This document shows, piece by piece, positions 1-11,903 of a DNA stretch of 64,000 bases; position 1 is the first letter of the stretch; every line of letters begins with the position of its first letter. The stretch is taken from assembly GCA_907163375.1 (NCBI GenBank), contig CAJQUW010014413.1:1-64000 (forward strand), given 5' to 3'. Under the pieces are notes generated by a model. That model did no database searches, was not told the origin of the DNA, and saw only the letters and a list, made by a program, of their open reading frames with translations. The DNA is from Prostheceraeus crozeri. Its lineage: Eukaryota > Platyhelminthes > Polycladida > Euryleptidae. The position numbers were made by a program, and so were the translations under genes.

Positions 1-3000
1 CACCTGTCATAAGATTGTAATCAAGCTCCGTTCACAACCAGGCAACACCAACATCAAGCTTCGACAATTTTCATCCATACAATTAGTAGATAACTTTGAC
101 GTATACAGACCACCCAGGCGATTCGAATTTAAAAAAAGTGAAAAAAAGAATCCTAAACTTAGAAAAGCGAACCGAAAATTTTTACATCAAAACAATGTAG
201 AAGTGTTATAAAGACATCATATGTTATCAACCCATGCACTGCCACGAACACTACGAACCTGTGTAGATTGCAAATATTACTTGTACAAAAATGATACCTT
301 GTCGGAGCACCACTTAGAAGGCATTTTACTTGCATCTTGCTAAACGATTCGCAAATACACCGGACCATATTTATACATAAAGCTAGCTTTTGTATTCTAT
401 TAATGATCAGACATATAAACAGCAATCAATTCAGATTGCTTCAATTTTAGACAAATAATGTAGATTCCAAGATTGTTTCATAGGATTGTTGAAACATAGT
501 GTTGAAAAAAATCAAAAAAATACTGCTAGAAACTTCAGCAATGAAGACGATTTTATAATTTCTGTGGTTAAGAAAATTTCTTTAGTTGTCATGCTTCCAA
601 CCGCTAAATTGGCCTGAAACTTTGAACATCTCTTTCATATGAATATTCCAAGGCATATTGATATTTTCAAGTATTTATTCGATCGGTGTCTGTTAACTAA
701 AGTCATGCGAAATGGATCATATGACGAATTAAGGATCCTTATTCAGGTTCTTCATCAATATGGCAATTATTTTATACAGTGATAGAATGCACACTAAAGG
801 TTTCATCTGAAAATTATTGTAGTTTTTCAGAACTCGCAAGTCTAATATCATGCTAATAATATTGCTTAATTGGATGCATTTTTGTAAAGGAAGATAATGC
901 TCATAATTAAGCTATATTATTGGAGCAAAATTGATATTTTATTAGATGGGCAAACGTTAATTTAGATGTAAAAGTGTCAACTTGTATATTTACAATCAAT
1001 GAATTTGATAATGCTCAACTATGCAGCCCCATAGTGATTAGATGATAAATATTTCAAAAATGGAATTTTTCCGATAATAGACGGCTGCCAAAGAGAGAAA
1101 ATTATGCTGTCAGTGACTTACATTCGATTGGGTTCTTTACAGACCCTTTCCGTCAAGCTTTTGACTGTAAGTGGGCCTATTCCAGAAATCAAAACTGCCT
1201 GTTATGAAACATATATTAGTACTTTTTCAATCAAAACTTTACAGTGTAAATATACATCAATATCATAAATCTAAATTGATGAAAGCCGACGATAAATTAT
1301 TATGTTGGCTAAATCTTTGAAAATATTCCATAAAAAACTATCACCATGCAGCCTACTTCAACGGCCAATTATCGAGATCATGCTCCATGCACGTCTACTA
1401 AAATCTGCAACCAAGTCTACGTAAGCTTGGAATTGAATTGGAGACAGCCAATATTGAAAAACATTGACTTTATTTTTGTCTTCATTATTTTGTAATAAAG
1501 AACGAAAACGGAAATAAAATCAATGTCTCTCAATATTGGCTCTTTCCAATTCGATTCAAAACATGACAAATAGCCCAGACAATTTTTCTAAAACCAAGTC
1601 CAAGCTTTGCGATGCAAGGTTCTCATTGTCTTGGATCGTAGACACCACTTTCTCTCGTTGAATTTTTTGTGGGCATTCATATTTACTGGCGCATTTACCA
1701 GAAGTCACGAGTTGTTGAAGCACACGAGATAAGTGGATATCTCATAGCTCATCACACAGACGCTATGAAAATACATTTATATAGCGGGTAAAGCATGACG
1801 TAATCAGTATGACTGCAGTAATGCAAACGGTTGTCAAATTAGTTACAAAATAGTGCATTAAGCCTACTGGTACATATATTCTTCAATCTAAAACTCAGAA
1901 AGTTTCAGGTGGTTCTACGACAATAGGCTACACATATCCGATCATATCAGCTTCATATTAATGTCTTTATCAGTAGATACAAAATGATTATTATACACAT
2001 CAACTTTTTGAGTTGCACGTTAGTTACACGTACTTCACGAAAATTACAGTGAAAGTGGCAGTGCAATAAAAGATTCCATTGTGTATATCATCATCTTAAT
2101 TTCTTATGCCTATTTATCAACATTATGCAATGCACCTCACTCATTCGCACGAACTGAACCGCTTGTTTCACTAATCCAAAATCAGTCTTCTAGGAAAATT
2201 CGATTGTAGGCCTCCCGTGTGTCTATGGCAAGCCAGCATGGATTGATGTCTCGAATTCCTTGACTGATAAATTCGATGACATTCATTTGTAGCATGTAAA
2301 CCGCATGTACTTTCAGGATGCATCAATTCAGAATCGTGTAAAAGCTATAGCACCATGGACTCAAAGTTACTGTAAAAATTGTGCATTTACCGGAACGCAC
2401 TACGACAAGGCTTTGCCTTCAAGAATTTCTACATGACTTTTTTGGCTAATACGGGCACATTTTCCAATGCCTATATAATATAGTTATTACATAAGATTAT
2501 GCGATCGTCAAGATATGCATTCAATTGTCAACACATGGATGATAGCATGACTAAAGTAAAGGGCAACATGACAAAAAGTCATGTTGCGTTGTAAACATGT
2601 AAAAAGTGCCTGTACAACGAAACATTTTTCCTGCTCTACCAAAAAAGCGAAAAAAACGAATGCCACTCGATAAAAGCGAAAATTCAGGCATATTTTCGAA
2701 AAAGCGAATGTCTGGGTGGTCTGCGTATAGTTTGTGCGTATGAAATGTAAACATGAAAATGATAATTGATGAATAGCCTACTAAAAGTGTGCAAGATCAT
2801 AGCTTTCTAATGAAGTTGTTATTTAGAAGAGTTCAGCATTTCAAATTCATAGAGGGGAAAACATTCATAGTCGGCAATTCATTTTGATCACAGTTAAGTA
2901 TGAGGACATCATGAATGTGTATGCGTAAGACAGCAAATTGAACGACAGGCAAACAACCTTCTCAAAAACCCATCGTTGGTTTAATAGCAATTTGTAGTGG

Positions 3001-4367
3001 CAAGACTTTTATACGCGGTACCATTGGCAGGCCTCACAGCAACTAAGCATGCAAAAATAAGTGGATAAACTAGGTCTTGTAAAATTAATTTATTTGTTTG
3101 GCTGTATTTATATAGCGCTGTACCCAAAGGAGGCTCAGCGCAAAAAACGGGCAGAAAGAGGACAGTGAAGCCATTCTTAGAATAATTTGTTTGTTTCTGA
3201 CTTCTTTCTTGAAGTTTTGCTGTTTTCTTGTAATGAACTGAAGTTTAAAAGAAATACTAAGATTTCATTGAATTTTAATCAAGCGGCGTCGCCATGCGCT
3301 TCTATAAGATTTCTGTATTCGATTAATGGCAAATAAATTTCGAATTCTTCAACCGAAGAAACAGCACTCAACCAGCATTTAAGGCAGGGAGAAGACAATT
3401 CATCAGCATATACATGTATGTTGATATATTACTTTCTAAGTTGAAATAATTACTGATAAATATTTACTAAAGTATGCCTGACAGTGTAATCAAAAATATG
3501 TTTGACGAAAATAGGAAAATAGAAAAACAATCTTAAAAAACTTTGCTTCTCAAAGCGTACTGAAAAATTCAACAACCATAGAAAAAACCCTACCCCCACC
3601 CTTCTGTTTCATAACGTTCTTGGACGAATCCCGAGACCTAATAACGTTCATGCCAAATTTCCGGAAGAATCTCACCCATGAATGTGGTACACAGGGTGGC
3701 GGCCAGATTTCAAGCTTCAAATTTCCGGGCGATTCAGGGTTCTTTTTACCGAATTTACACATCTTGACCAGATTTGCATTCCAATTACATCGCTCAAGAA
3801 TTATCCGGACATTTCTTTAAGCTATTTTTATCACATTTGAAACATTTCCTGTTTGAATTTTGCCACTAAATTTTGACGCGCTAGATAATGAACACTATTT
3901 GACTTCACCGCACTCAGTTATCAAAATTTTTGAATTCTGTGACCGCTGTTCCGTAGGTTTCCAAGCGCTTTTCCTCTTTGGCCTGCACTCAATGAAGTCC
4001 TTGGGATCTGAATAATTTCATATCGACAGAAAAGGTAATTTCCTGAACTTCCTAAAGATAAAAAATTCTTTATTTTCATCATGTGATTCATAAAATTCTA
4101 GAAAGTTGTATTTAGACGATTTATCAGACTGAAATGTTCAAACATGTTGAGTTGAAGTAACAAATGACAAGCAACAACCATGACAGAAAACCATGGCATC
4201 AAAATGTGCATGTTAATGCAATGGCACGATCCTATAAAGAAGTATCGACATGGGAATCCAGGAAACTGCCACACTGGACGAAAACCGTAGACGCCACCTG
4301 TGCGGCTCTCGGGACAGAATTGAATAGGACCGACGCTCTCCCGCGTGTCGTAAAAGACACTGTAAAT
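1..4367. other. Host intergenic DNA, no gene seen
   Basis: AT-rich sequence with only short reading frames that lack family motifs, codon bias or splice context. About 3105-3160 carries a fragment with 'atttatatagcgctgtaccc', a motif common in dispersed marine-invertebrate repeats. An imperfect hairpin is annotated separately. I see no RNA gene or promoter here. Confidence 0.5.
1430..1557. repeat. Imperfect hairpin, MITE-like
   Basis: Two 54-bp arms (1430-1483 and 1504-1557) are inverted copies with roughly ten mismatches, separated by 20 bp. Both arms contain 'gccaatattga' and an attgattttatt-like core. The size and structure fit a very small foldback MITE. No target duplication is evident. 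Confidence 0.55.
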
Positions 4368-4375
4368 GGCGAATC
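4368..4375. repeat. hAT target-site duplication, left copy
   Basis: The sequence ggcgaatc abuts the left terminal repeat. The identical partner is at 7407-7414. Confidence 0.85.
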
Positions 4376-4851
4376 CAGGGCTGCCACTCTTATCAAAAAT
4401 AAAAACCGGAAAGTCAAATTGGAATGGACCCCCATAAAATGCGTAGCTGTGCGCCCCCTTAAAGTAAAAAATTACGATCAATCGATATCCCACAATCCGA
4501 TTAGTTTTGAAAGCGTTCAGGTAGAAGTTGGGTCTGCTGCAATAAAGATGCTAATGAATCCTCAGTCAACAAGTAAATAAATGGCATAATATTGCTACTG
4601 ATGCTTTTTCAAACATCAGTTTTTACCAGGTTCACTAGAATGCATGACTGGAAAAACTACTATTTTCGAAAGAACTGCTTTTGAAGTCTAAACAGAATGT
4701 ATTACTGAGACTCCTCCCTCTCCCGTAACTCAAAACCGGCATGAATAATCACCTTAACTGTTTCAAAAATAAACTTCTTCATTTCGTTCAGAAATTTTAC
4801 ATTCAAAATTAGAAGGCATTATTCTCGTGCAGCTGTCATTTTCTATTAATC

Positions 4852-5460
4852 ATGCCAAGACGTCACACGATACAAGATCTTGTCTTTCTGGGAATGGCTT
4901 GCAAGCTGTTCGATGTTTGGAAGACTGACTCTGCAGAGCGGTCTGGTCACAACAAATACCTTAACACAAAATCCATGGATCAACGCAGTCTAAAAGCTTG
5001 GGCTGGCATTTCCTTATGAAGCTCAACTGAGCCATTTTTCTTTCGAGAAACTGACAATGAATGGCAAAAACTTCCTTTTCATGCTGTGTAAAGTGATGCC
5101 GAATGTCACAGGATAGGAGCATCTTCATGCAGGATGGAGTGCCAGCGCACTACTGCCGACCGATCGTAAATTATTTAAGCAATCATTTTCCTAAATCGTG
5201 GATTGACCGTCATGACAGCCTATGGAATGGCTTCCGATATTACAGCTAATGACTTGTGTGACTTTTTATTCGCTTGAACATGTTAAGAAAATGGTGCAAT
5301 GGAGTCATCCAATTCTTTTGGATGAACTGGAAAACAAAATTTGTACCGTTTTTCACCAGATTGACGAGCGATTGAGTGGAGACATGCTCTTACGCGGCTG
5401 ACTGAAGAATTAGATTATGTTCGGGCAAATGCTGAGCAAGAAGAAAATAAATTGTCATAG
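4852..5460 (+). pseudogene. Decayed mariner/Tc1-type transposase
   Basis: Translating the plus strand in several frames recovers blocks typical of this DDE transposase superfamily. One is a WAGIS-like block with KAWAGIS near 5000. Another is FMQDGVPAHYCRPIVNYL near 5130, matching the family's 'QDGAPxH' block. A third is FPKSWIDRH near 5190, matching 'FPGRWIGRxG'. A fourth is near 5400 (LTEELDYVRANAEQ). The frames are interrupted by many stops and shifts, and the catalytic core is incomplete, so this is a dead copy. It lies inside the hAT-like element. Confidence 0.7.
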
Positions 5461-5988
5461 TGTTACTAGTGTTAACAACTGCTTTCTTTTGAATCATAAA
5501 TAACTTGCAGAAAGTCATAATTGAGTCTCTAATTGCCATTTCAAAAAGCTTTGAAATGATCAGTGAGAGAATAGGGAATTTATAAGAAAGTGACGTTGGG
5601 GCTCATTGTGAGATATCCTCTTATATTAACAGGAAAAAAAATTATATCATAAACAAATATCTAAGTAAAGCATCATCCGCCACGTTACACAAAAAAATTA
5701 ATCCATGTCACACAGCATGAATTGACGACTAAAACCTATCGCACATTACAGACACCATGCTAGTTAATATGATACTTAATCTAAAATGATGCCCAGACCA
5801 TGAAAGGAAAAAAGGAAGAGATGAGAGAGATATTTGATTGAAGCCATTACGAGAAGTAGTGGACTAACTTTTCTGGAATTTTAGCCGTGCAGTCAGTATG
5901 CTTGTAGATAGTCAGTAACTCACATGCAGATAAATCTTCATCCGAACTATAGACATCTACAATTGATGAAATCCATGTAGTTGAAATC

Positions 5989-6266
5989 TCATTGTCTAGA
6001 GCTCGCTCTCAAAAATTCATGTTCGTAAACAGGAATGCAAATAGCACAAAGGTGAGCTGCCGAATTTCCAAGCATATCCAGGTACTGATGGTTTGCGCGG
6101 TGAGTTGCTGATTCCTTACAATAGGGTACATTGCAACGATGACGGCTAAGAAGCCTAAAACGTTTGCAGTTCCGACTGAAAAGTGCTTGTAGGTCCGGCA
6201 ATTATTCAAATCAAGCCTTTCTCTCATCTCTTGTATTTCAAAAATAAGAAGAAAAAACAATGACAT
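5989..6266 (-). other. Short hydrophobic reading frame, unrecognised
   Basis: An 85-codon minus-strand frame could encode two hydrophobic stretches (around VLGFLAVIVAMYPIV and LTFVLFAFLF). It sits inside the hAT-like element. No splice sites or family motifs were recognised. It could be a captured exon or chance. Confidence 0.15.
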
Positions 6267-6777
6267 ATCTAAAAGAAATAAACAAACTTGTCACAGCTAC
6301 TTTATCAAACAAAACTCAGAGGCCATGGCACAAGTAAACATAGCATCAGTACGAAAGGAAATGTTGATCACTTAAGCAGTTGCTTGCAAGATTTCAATTT
6401 TCATTGGTGTCTTATCCGAAATTTAACCGCTTTTGCAACAGGTAATCGCATATTCATTCGTCAACCCCTTGTATTCCCGAAACATTTGGTAGATTTCTCT
6501 TTCATACTTTTATTTTTCTAGCACGCCCCTTGAAAGGCGCATTTTGTAGAGAATCAAAGCAATCAAAACTCCATACGAACGTAGTACAAATTTTTCGTCA
6601 ACCATTCCCACCTAAAATTATTTCTTATTTCGGAATCTTGATTACTTGCGTTGAGTCCTGTTTCTTCATGATTGACGAAGGAATCAGTGATTTGCAGTTG
6701 CAGAAGGATCTCTGATCAAGTGTCACGCGGATTTTTCGAAAGTACCTGCTTTGAAATTCATGATTGTTTAAAATTGA

Positions 6778-7297
6778 AGGGCCCCTTCACGAGCTGAATA
6801 GGCTCCTTCACAATCTAAAAGAAACCCTGACGATCTCAGAGGGCCCCTGTCGCTCTCAAAAGGGCTCTTCACAATCTGAAAAGGGCCCTTCACAATCTGA
6901 AAAGGGACCCCTCACGATGTCAAAAGGGCCCTTCACAATCTGAAAGGGCCCCTTCACAATCTTAAAAGGGCCTCAAAACGATCTCAAGAGGGCCCCCTCA
7001 CGATGTCAAAAGGGCTCTTCACAATCTCAAAAGGGCCCTTCACAATCTGAAAAGGGCCCCCTTACAACCTCAAAATGGCCCCCTCACAATCTCAAAAGGG
7101 CCCTTCACAATCTTAAAGGGACCCCTCACGATGTCAAAAGGGCCCTTCACAATCTGAAAGGGCCCCTTCACAATCTTAAAAGGGCCTCAAAACGATCTCA
7201 AGAGGGCCCCCTCACGATGTCAAAAGGGCCTTTCACACTCTTAATGGGCCCGTCACAATCTAAAAGGACTTCATAGCGATCTCAAGAAGGCCCCTAC
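6778..7297. repeat. GC-rich minisatellite (about 20-bp unit)
   Basis: About 25 degenerate copies of a unit like 'aaagggcccttcacaatct' lie head to tail. There is a higher-order layer: a block of roughly 110 bp from about 6905 recurs almost exactly from about 7118, a 213-bp period. The array lies in the 3' part of the hAT-like element. Confidence 0.85.
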
Positions 7298-7406
7298 AAT
7301 GCTGCTTTAAGCAAATTTCTGTTCCTTGGTAGAACATTGTCCCACTACTTAGTTAAATTTAAAAAACGCCGGAATTCCGGTTAAAACCGGAAGAGTGGCA
7401 GCCCTG

Positions 7407-7414
7407 GGCGAATC
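7407..7414. repeat. hAT target-site duplication, right copy
   Basis: The sequence ggcgaatc abuts the right terminal repeat. It is identical to 4368-4375. Confidence 0.85.
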
Positions 7415-7494
7415 AAAGGAACCTTTTACCACTGCAGCTCCGGTGTTGGCAGTCTGATAACTTCTTTCTCGTTGCCCTTCATCGGTGGCTATAC

Positions 7495-8271
7495 CCCTGT
7501 GGGAACGCATCTTGCTAATATCAACAGATTATCTGGCGAGGTAGCGATTTTGTGGATAATTTTTTAAAGGTTCATTTTCGTGTAAAAACTATCTCCGCAT
7601 GTGAAAATGGTCATAATTTGTCCAAAAGCATGTGCAAAATTAAAAAACGACAGGTGGCGAAAAAGTTGCTATAATTGGCTGGTAGATATTTGTTTACTAA
7701 TGCGAGCTGATTTTTCGCCAACCGGCGAAATCGTGGATATTGTAGCAACTAATCAGTGGTAAGTAGTAATGTTCGTATATTACCTTCACATGAAAATATA
7801 TTGTATACTCAGTCTGATCTGATAAAAAGGGATCTCTTTTTAATTCACGAAGGCTTAAACTAAAAAAAGTATTTGTCTTCCATAAATGTCGCAGTAAATG
7901 CTATGATATTATTCAAATATTTCTCATTGTTGCAAATTATTGAATGTCAAGAGATCTTATGAAAATTGATATATGCGGATTCTCTGTATTCTTATCATTA
8001 TCAAAGAATGATAGTCTGCACTTATATCTTAGATAGTTTATAGCCATATGTGGGGGATAGTGAGGAGGTGAGGGAGAGAATAAAGCCTCGGCTGTAGAGG
8101 CGGATTACTAAAGAAAATAAGAGAGAAAGTCAAAAGTAAAAGGTGACATATAGAGCGCGAATTGTCGCCGGCGAACTTCGCCAGCGAATATCCCGCAAAT
8201 ATGACTGAACTTTAGCATGATATTCTGCAGCTGACATTCGCCAGTTTTTCGCAAGATTCGTTCCCACAGGG
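7495..8271. mobile_element. MITE-like element with 5'-CCCTGTGGGAACG ends
   Basis: The left end ccctgtgggaacgcatcttgc is matched by the reverse complement of the right end (gcaagattcgttcccacaggg), with one mismatch in 21 bp. The interior is non-coding and rich in 'ggcgaa' motifs near both ends. I could not find a convincing target duplication, so the superfamily is unassigned. Confidence 0.6.
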
Positions 8272-8360
8272 ACTAAGCTGATATTGCGGGGGGATCCTGA
8301 CAACCGAATCTTATGTTGGGATATGCATAGCTTTCAGAGCTTCATCCCCTGTGGCATATT

Positions 8361-8630
8361 ATGACCTCTCCCTTTCCAAAGTCCCCTCAGCGATGGCCGC
8401 CGCCCCTCTTCGACGGTGAAGGTTGGGGCGGACCATCGGGGATGCTAACTACCCCGGTCAATGCTGTTCACCCTTGGCATGGCAGTACTCCGGTGGTATC
8501 GGAGTGCCCATATCCTCACCAGCAGTGGGCATATATTTGCTTACTAGGTCTGTTGCTTTGTATTGTCTTGATACGAAGCCTCCTATCCACTGGACGGAGC
8601 CGGGTAAAACAACAACAATCGTAAACGTCA
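8361..8630 (+). other. GC-rich structured patch, possible small ORF
   Basis: A GC-rich island in AT-rich DNA. It contains perfect short inverted repeats: CGGGG/CCCCG around atgctaacta, and ACTCCG/CGGAGT around gtggtat. An 87-codon frame (8361-8624) would give a protein with a C-terminal hydrophobic segment (AYICLLGLLLCIVLI). It could be a structured RNA, an exon or a repeat. I do not recognise it. Confidence 0.25.
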
Positions 8631-8928
8631 GAAGTACTCCAACTTATCATCCTTTTTGTATCAGTTTGCGCAGAAACAAAGGACACATGGTAACCGTCTG
8701 TCGTAAAATTTGTGTCTGATGTTTCCAGCAAAGTCAGATATAATGCTGGAGAATCAAAGTCTTGATCTTTCTTGATTCAAATGATAGCGATGGCGGTTCA
8801 AATAGACTATAGGTAAAAATTGCATGGAAAAAGTTATAAAAATAAAATTCATCAGTTGATGAAAATGAATTGCTCTTTGATCATTAGCGAGTACAAAAAA
8901 TTAATCTTTCTATCACTGTAATTCAGAT

Positions 8929-9636
8929 CCTGACTGGAATCTTTACATCAAGCGCGCCGGATTGTGCGCCGGGCTTATGAGGCCAAATTCTATTTATAGA
9001 TTATTCCAGACTAAGGCGCGCCGGTAGCAAAATCTATTTATAGATCGTTCCGGATTAAAGCGCGCCGGCACCAAATTCTATTTATAGATTCTACTCAATA
9101 AAAATCCGCATGATGAGTTTAATGCGTGCCGTAAACCGAACACAGTAATTTAACTTGAACGAGTACGTTTTCATCCTTTCATTCGCAATATTTTTTGCGT
9201 TATATTTGCACGAACGAAAAGGATACAGGCCATATTTCCACAGAACTGATTTACGCCGTATCTATAGAAACGTGTCTCTTTCATGGAGTTTGTCTGAGTA
9301 GATCGGTGTTTATGATATACGGCTGACGATTTACCACAAAAAGAAATGATAGAAAAGTAAATGCAATCTCGCAGCCAGTAGGCCTGAGTACTGGCCTATT
9401 ATTGAGTACTCTCTACAGTATACTGTTTGTTACTACTCCATTAGTATCCTAAAATGTACTTCATCAAAGGCCAAAGCGCGCCGCGCCGGCGCGACGGGAA
9501 GTGCGCTATTTATAAAAATTCCAGGATCCCGGCGCGTCAGCGCGCCGGGATATGTTCTATTTTTAGAAAATATAGCTTATCGAGCGCGCCGGCGCGCCGG
9601 ATTAATCTAGTAAAACATGTAAAGATTCCAGTCGGG
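8929..9636. mobile_element. MITE-like element with GCGCGCC subterminal clusters
   Basis: The terminal segment cc(t/c)gactggaatctttacat occurs at 8929-8948 and inverted at the right end. Inside, clusters of 'gcgcgccgg' (AscI-like palindromes) lie near both ends, each followed by 'attctatttatagatt'-type AT stretches. The pattern suggests repeated transposase-binding sites. The flanks share 'cagat', but not at the exact ends, so the target duplication is uncertain. Confidence 0.55.
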
Positions 9637-9750
9637 ATGCAGATCTAATAAGTAGTTCATGGCTACAAACCACTGAATAAGAGCCTGATTAACTGTGCTT
9701 GTTTCAAAAAAAGCTAAGCAGCTACATGTGCGATTGAATGTGTAGGCCTA

Positions 9751-10148
9751 CTTAAGTTTAATCAAATAACTTTTATGGCTCTGATTGCTTTCAAAACAAT
9801 AGGCATAGTACCGGTAATGTCATCAAATGTTTAATAGACCTTCAGCTAATTCAGTAGTCTTGAAAGATTTTATTTGACCGTCGATTAGTATTTCGGTGTA
9901 CTTTGTTAAGAAACACATGTGTGTATATCGCCGCTAAACATTATACTCGGGGATATTACTTAAGTTTAATCAAATAACTTTTATCGCTCTGATTGCTTTC
10001 AAAACAATAGGCATAGTACCGGTAATGTCATCAAATGTTTAATAGGCCTTCAGCTAATTCAGTAGTCTTGAAAGATTTTATTTGACCGTCGATTAGTATT
10101 TCGGTGTACTTTGTTAAGAAACACATGTGTGTATATCGCCGTTAAACA
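9751..10148. repeat. 208-bp tandem duplication
   Basis: The segment starting cttaagtttaatcaaataac at 9751 is repeated from 9959 with few differences up to about 10148. I see no coding content. It looks like a recent local duplication. Confidence 0.85.
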
Positions 10149-10876
10149 CATGTATCCAGGTATTTAATGGCTGAGCTTTTTTTGCGCATATGGTATGAGC
10201 TAGCAAAATGTACTTGATTAGTTACTTAGAACCGTATCTATTGATATATTTCCCGCGTTTCTGGTATTGTCGGGACCCCATCAGAGAGCAAAATCTTTAC
10301 CGCTGGAAGAAGCTCCGGATGGTTCCATAAACTAGCGACCCCGACATTTGGAAGCAGTGGTCTATACATAAGCCCCATTGATTAGGTGGCCTTCTTGTCA
10401 TGATTTACTGTATGGCTTCGAACTCATGACTTAGCTTAAGTCACTGACTTTCATTCGAAATTCCAACGAAAACTCTGATGCACTTTAATTTAATAGAAAT
10501 AGTGGGCTTAAAAACAGCCATATTAATAACTGTTGAAATCCGAGAAATTCTGCTCATTGAACTTAGTGGTAAGTAGTCACAAAATGGCATTGCCGGGCAA
10601 TGTAAGAGCCACCTAATTGGCCATTTCACTAAAATTTAAGGGCGATTCCCGGGACGCAACAAAATTACCGCACTCGGCCGCCACCCTGGGTACAGTTATC
10701 TTACTAGAGTAAGAACTGCTACTTAGGCCTACTCATATGGCAGGCATCTGAGATGTCTTAATGCAGTGACATAGCAATTGAAAAGATAATCAGTTCTAAA
10801 TAATTTGGGAGTACATCATGCAAATATATTACCAACTGGGCAATTTTAGTAGGCCATCTCATCCCGTTCAAACATG

Positions 10877-11903
10877 CACTGTAAATCGCTGGATACGAAG
10901 ATTTCATACAAACATATACCAAAATTACATACAATTTGAAACTAACGTCTGATACGAGATTCTGGTATCTCTACAGAGATCTGGTATGTTTTTCATACCA
11001 CATCTCACTTACTTTAGTATGTGATTGGTATGTAGCGATACAAACTATTCTATCTGTGATTGGCTGTTTTACACTGAAAAACGAATTGTTGGTATGTTTT
11101 ATAGACGAGACCCGATGCAAATTCATCCTTATTCGTAAGCCTCTGGTATGTGTTTGGTATGTGCAGCTTTAAGTCACATAGCAAAAAAATATATATATTA
11201 CATACTACTGTCAAATAATTTTTTTTCGGTAATGCTAGTCGTGAATATTTTTTGTTTGATAGAGTGATATTTAAGTACATTAGATTTATTGTGAATTTTA
11301 TGCTCCACGAATATGTCGTCGATGCTACTTGTCTAGCAACATTAACAGGACGTTTAGGTTGCTGTGCCTTATGAACCAAGTTGATTCGCATCAATTCATT
11401 CAAATGATATCTTTCGTGCAATCATGTTAACTTATATATACCAAACAAAACTATTTTTGCGTTGATGAATTATAATGTGTTTTTATTTCGGATTGATAAC
11501 ATGCTTAATTTCAAAATTACATAATGCATAATTGTTGATGGTTGAATACTTATTGATTATATTCATGAAATGCCTTAGACTTACGTGTATTAAAATCGAA
11601 TTCAGTATTCGAAGTATGACTATTGAATGTCATTATCTCACTACTTACAAAACAGTAGTAACATTAGTGTGATCTTTATTGGCAAAAGGCCTTAAATCAA
11701 CATACTTAGGACATGATTTATGCTTTCTTTTGACATTGTGCTAGTATGGCTTTAGTATGTAAAGCATACCACATTTAAAATAACATACAAAAAGCATACA
11801 AATATATACCAAGAGAATACAGAAATATACAAAAAAAATATTTTGGTATGCATCCTTCGTATGTGATTGGTATTAATACCAATCAATTGAGCGATTTACA
11901 GTG
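10877..11903. mobile_element. Non-autonomous element with CACTG ends
   Basis: Termini cactgtaaatcgct (10877-10890) and agcgatttacagtg (ending 11903) are perfect 14-bp inverted repeats. About ten 'ggtatg' or 'catacc' hexamers crowd the terminal regions. CACTG ends plus short subterminal repeats resemble the CMC/EnSpm-Chapaev group. The expected 2-4-bp target duplication is not clear, so the assignment is tentative. No transposase is visible. Confidence 0.6.

Larger units (their letters stand above)
4376..7406. mobile_element. Non-autonomous hAT-like DNA transposon
   Basis: The element begins with cagggctgccactctt and ends with its exact reverse complement (aagagtggcagccctg), giving 16-bp terminal inverted repeats. 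It is flanked by a perfect 8-bp direct repeat, ggcgaatc, at 4368-4375 and 7407-7414. CAGGG termini plus 8-bp target duplications are the hAT signature. No hAT transposase is visible inside. The body contains a decayed mariner-type transposase and a GC-rich minisatellite, so it has itself been a target or has captured sequence. Confidence 0.85.

Noticed and set aside
2188-2301. Exon-like 37-codon minus-strand frame (INPCWLAIDTREAYNRIF)
   Set aside because: It looks protein-like, but has no usable donor or acceptor and no recognised family. Too little to call.
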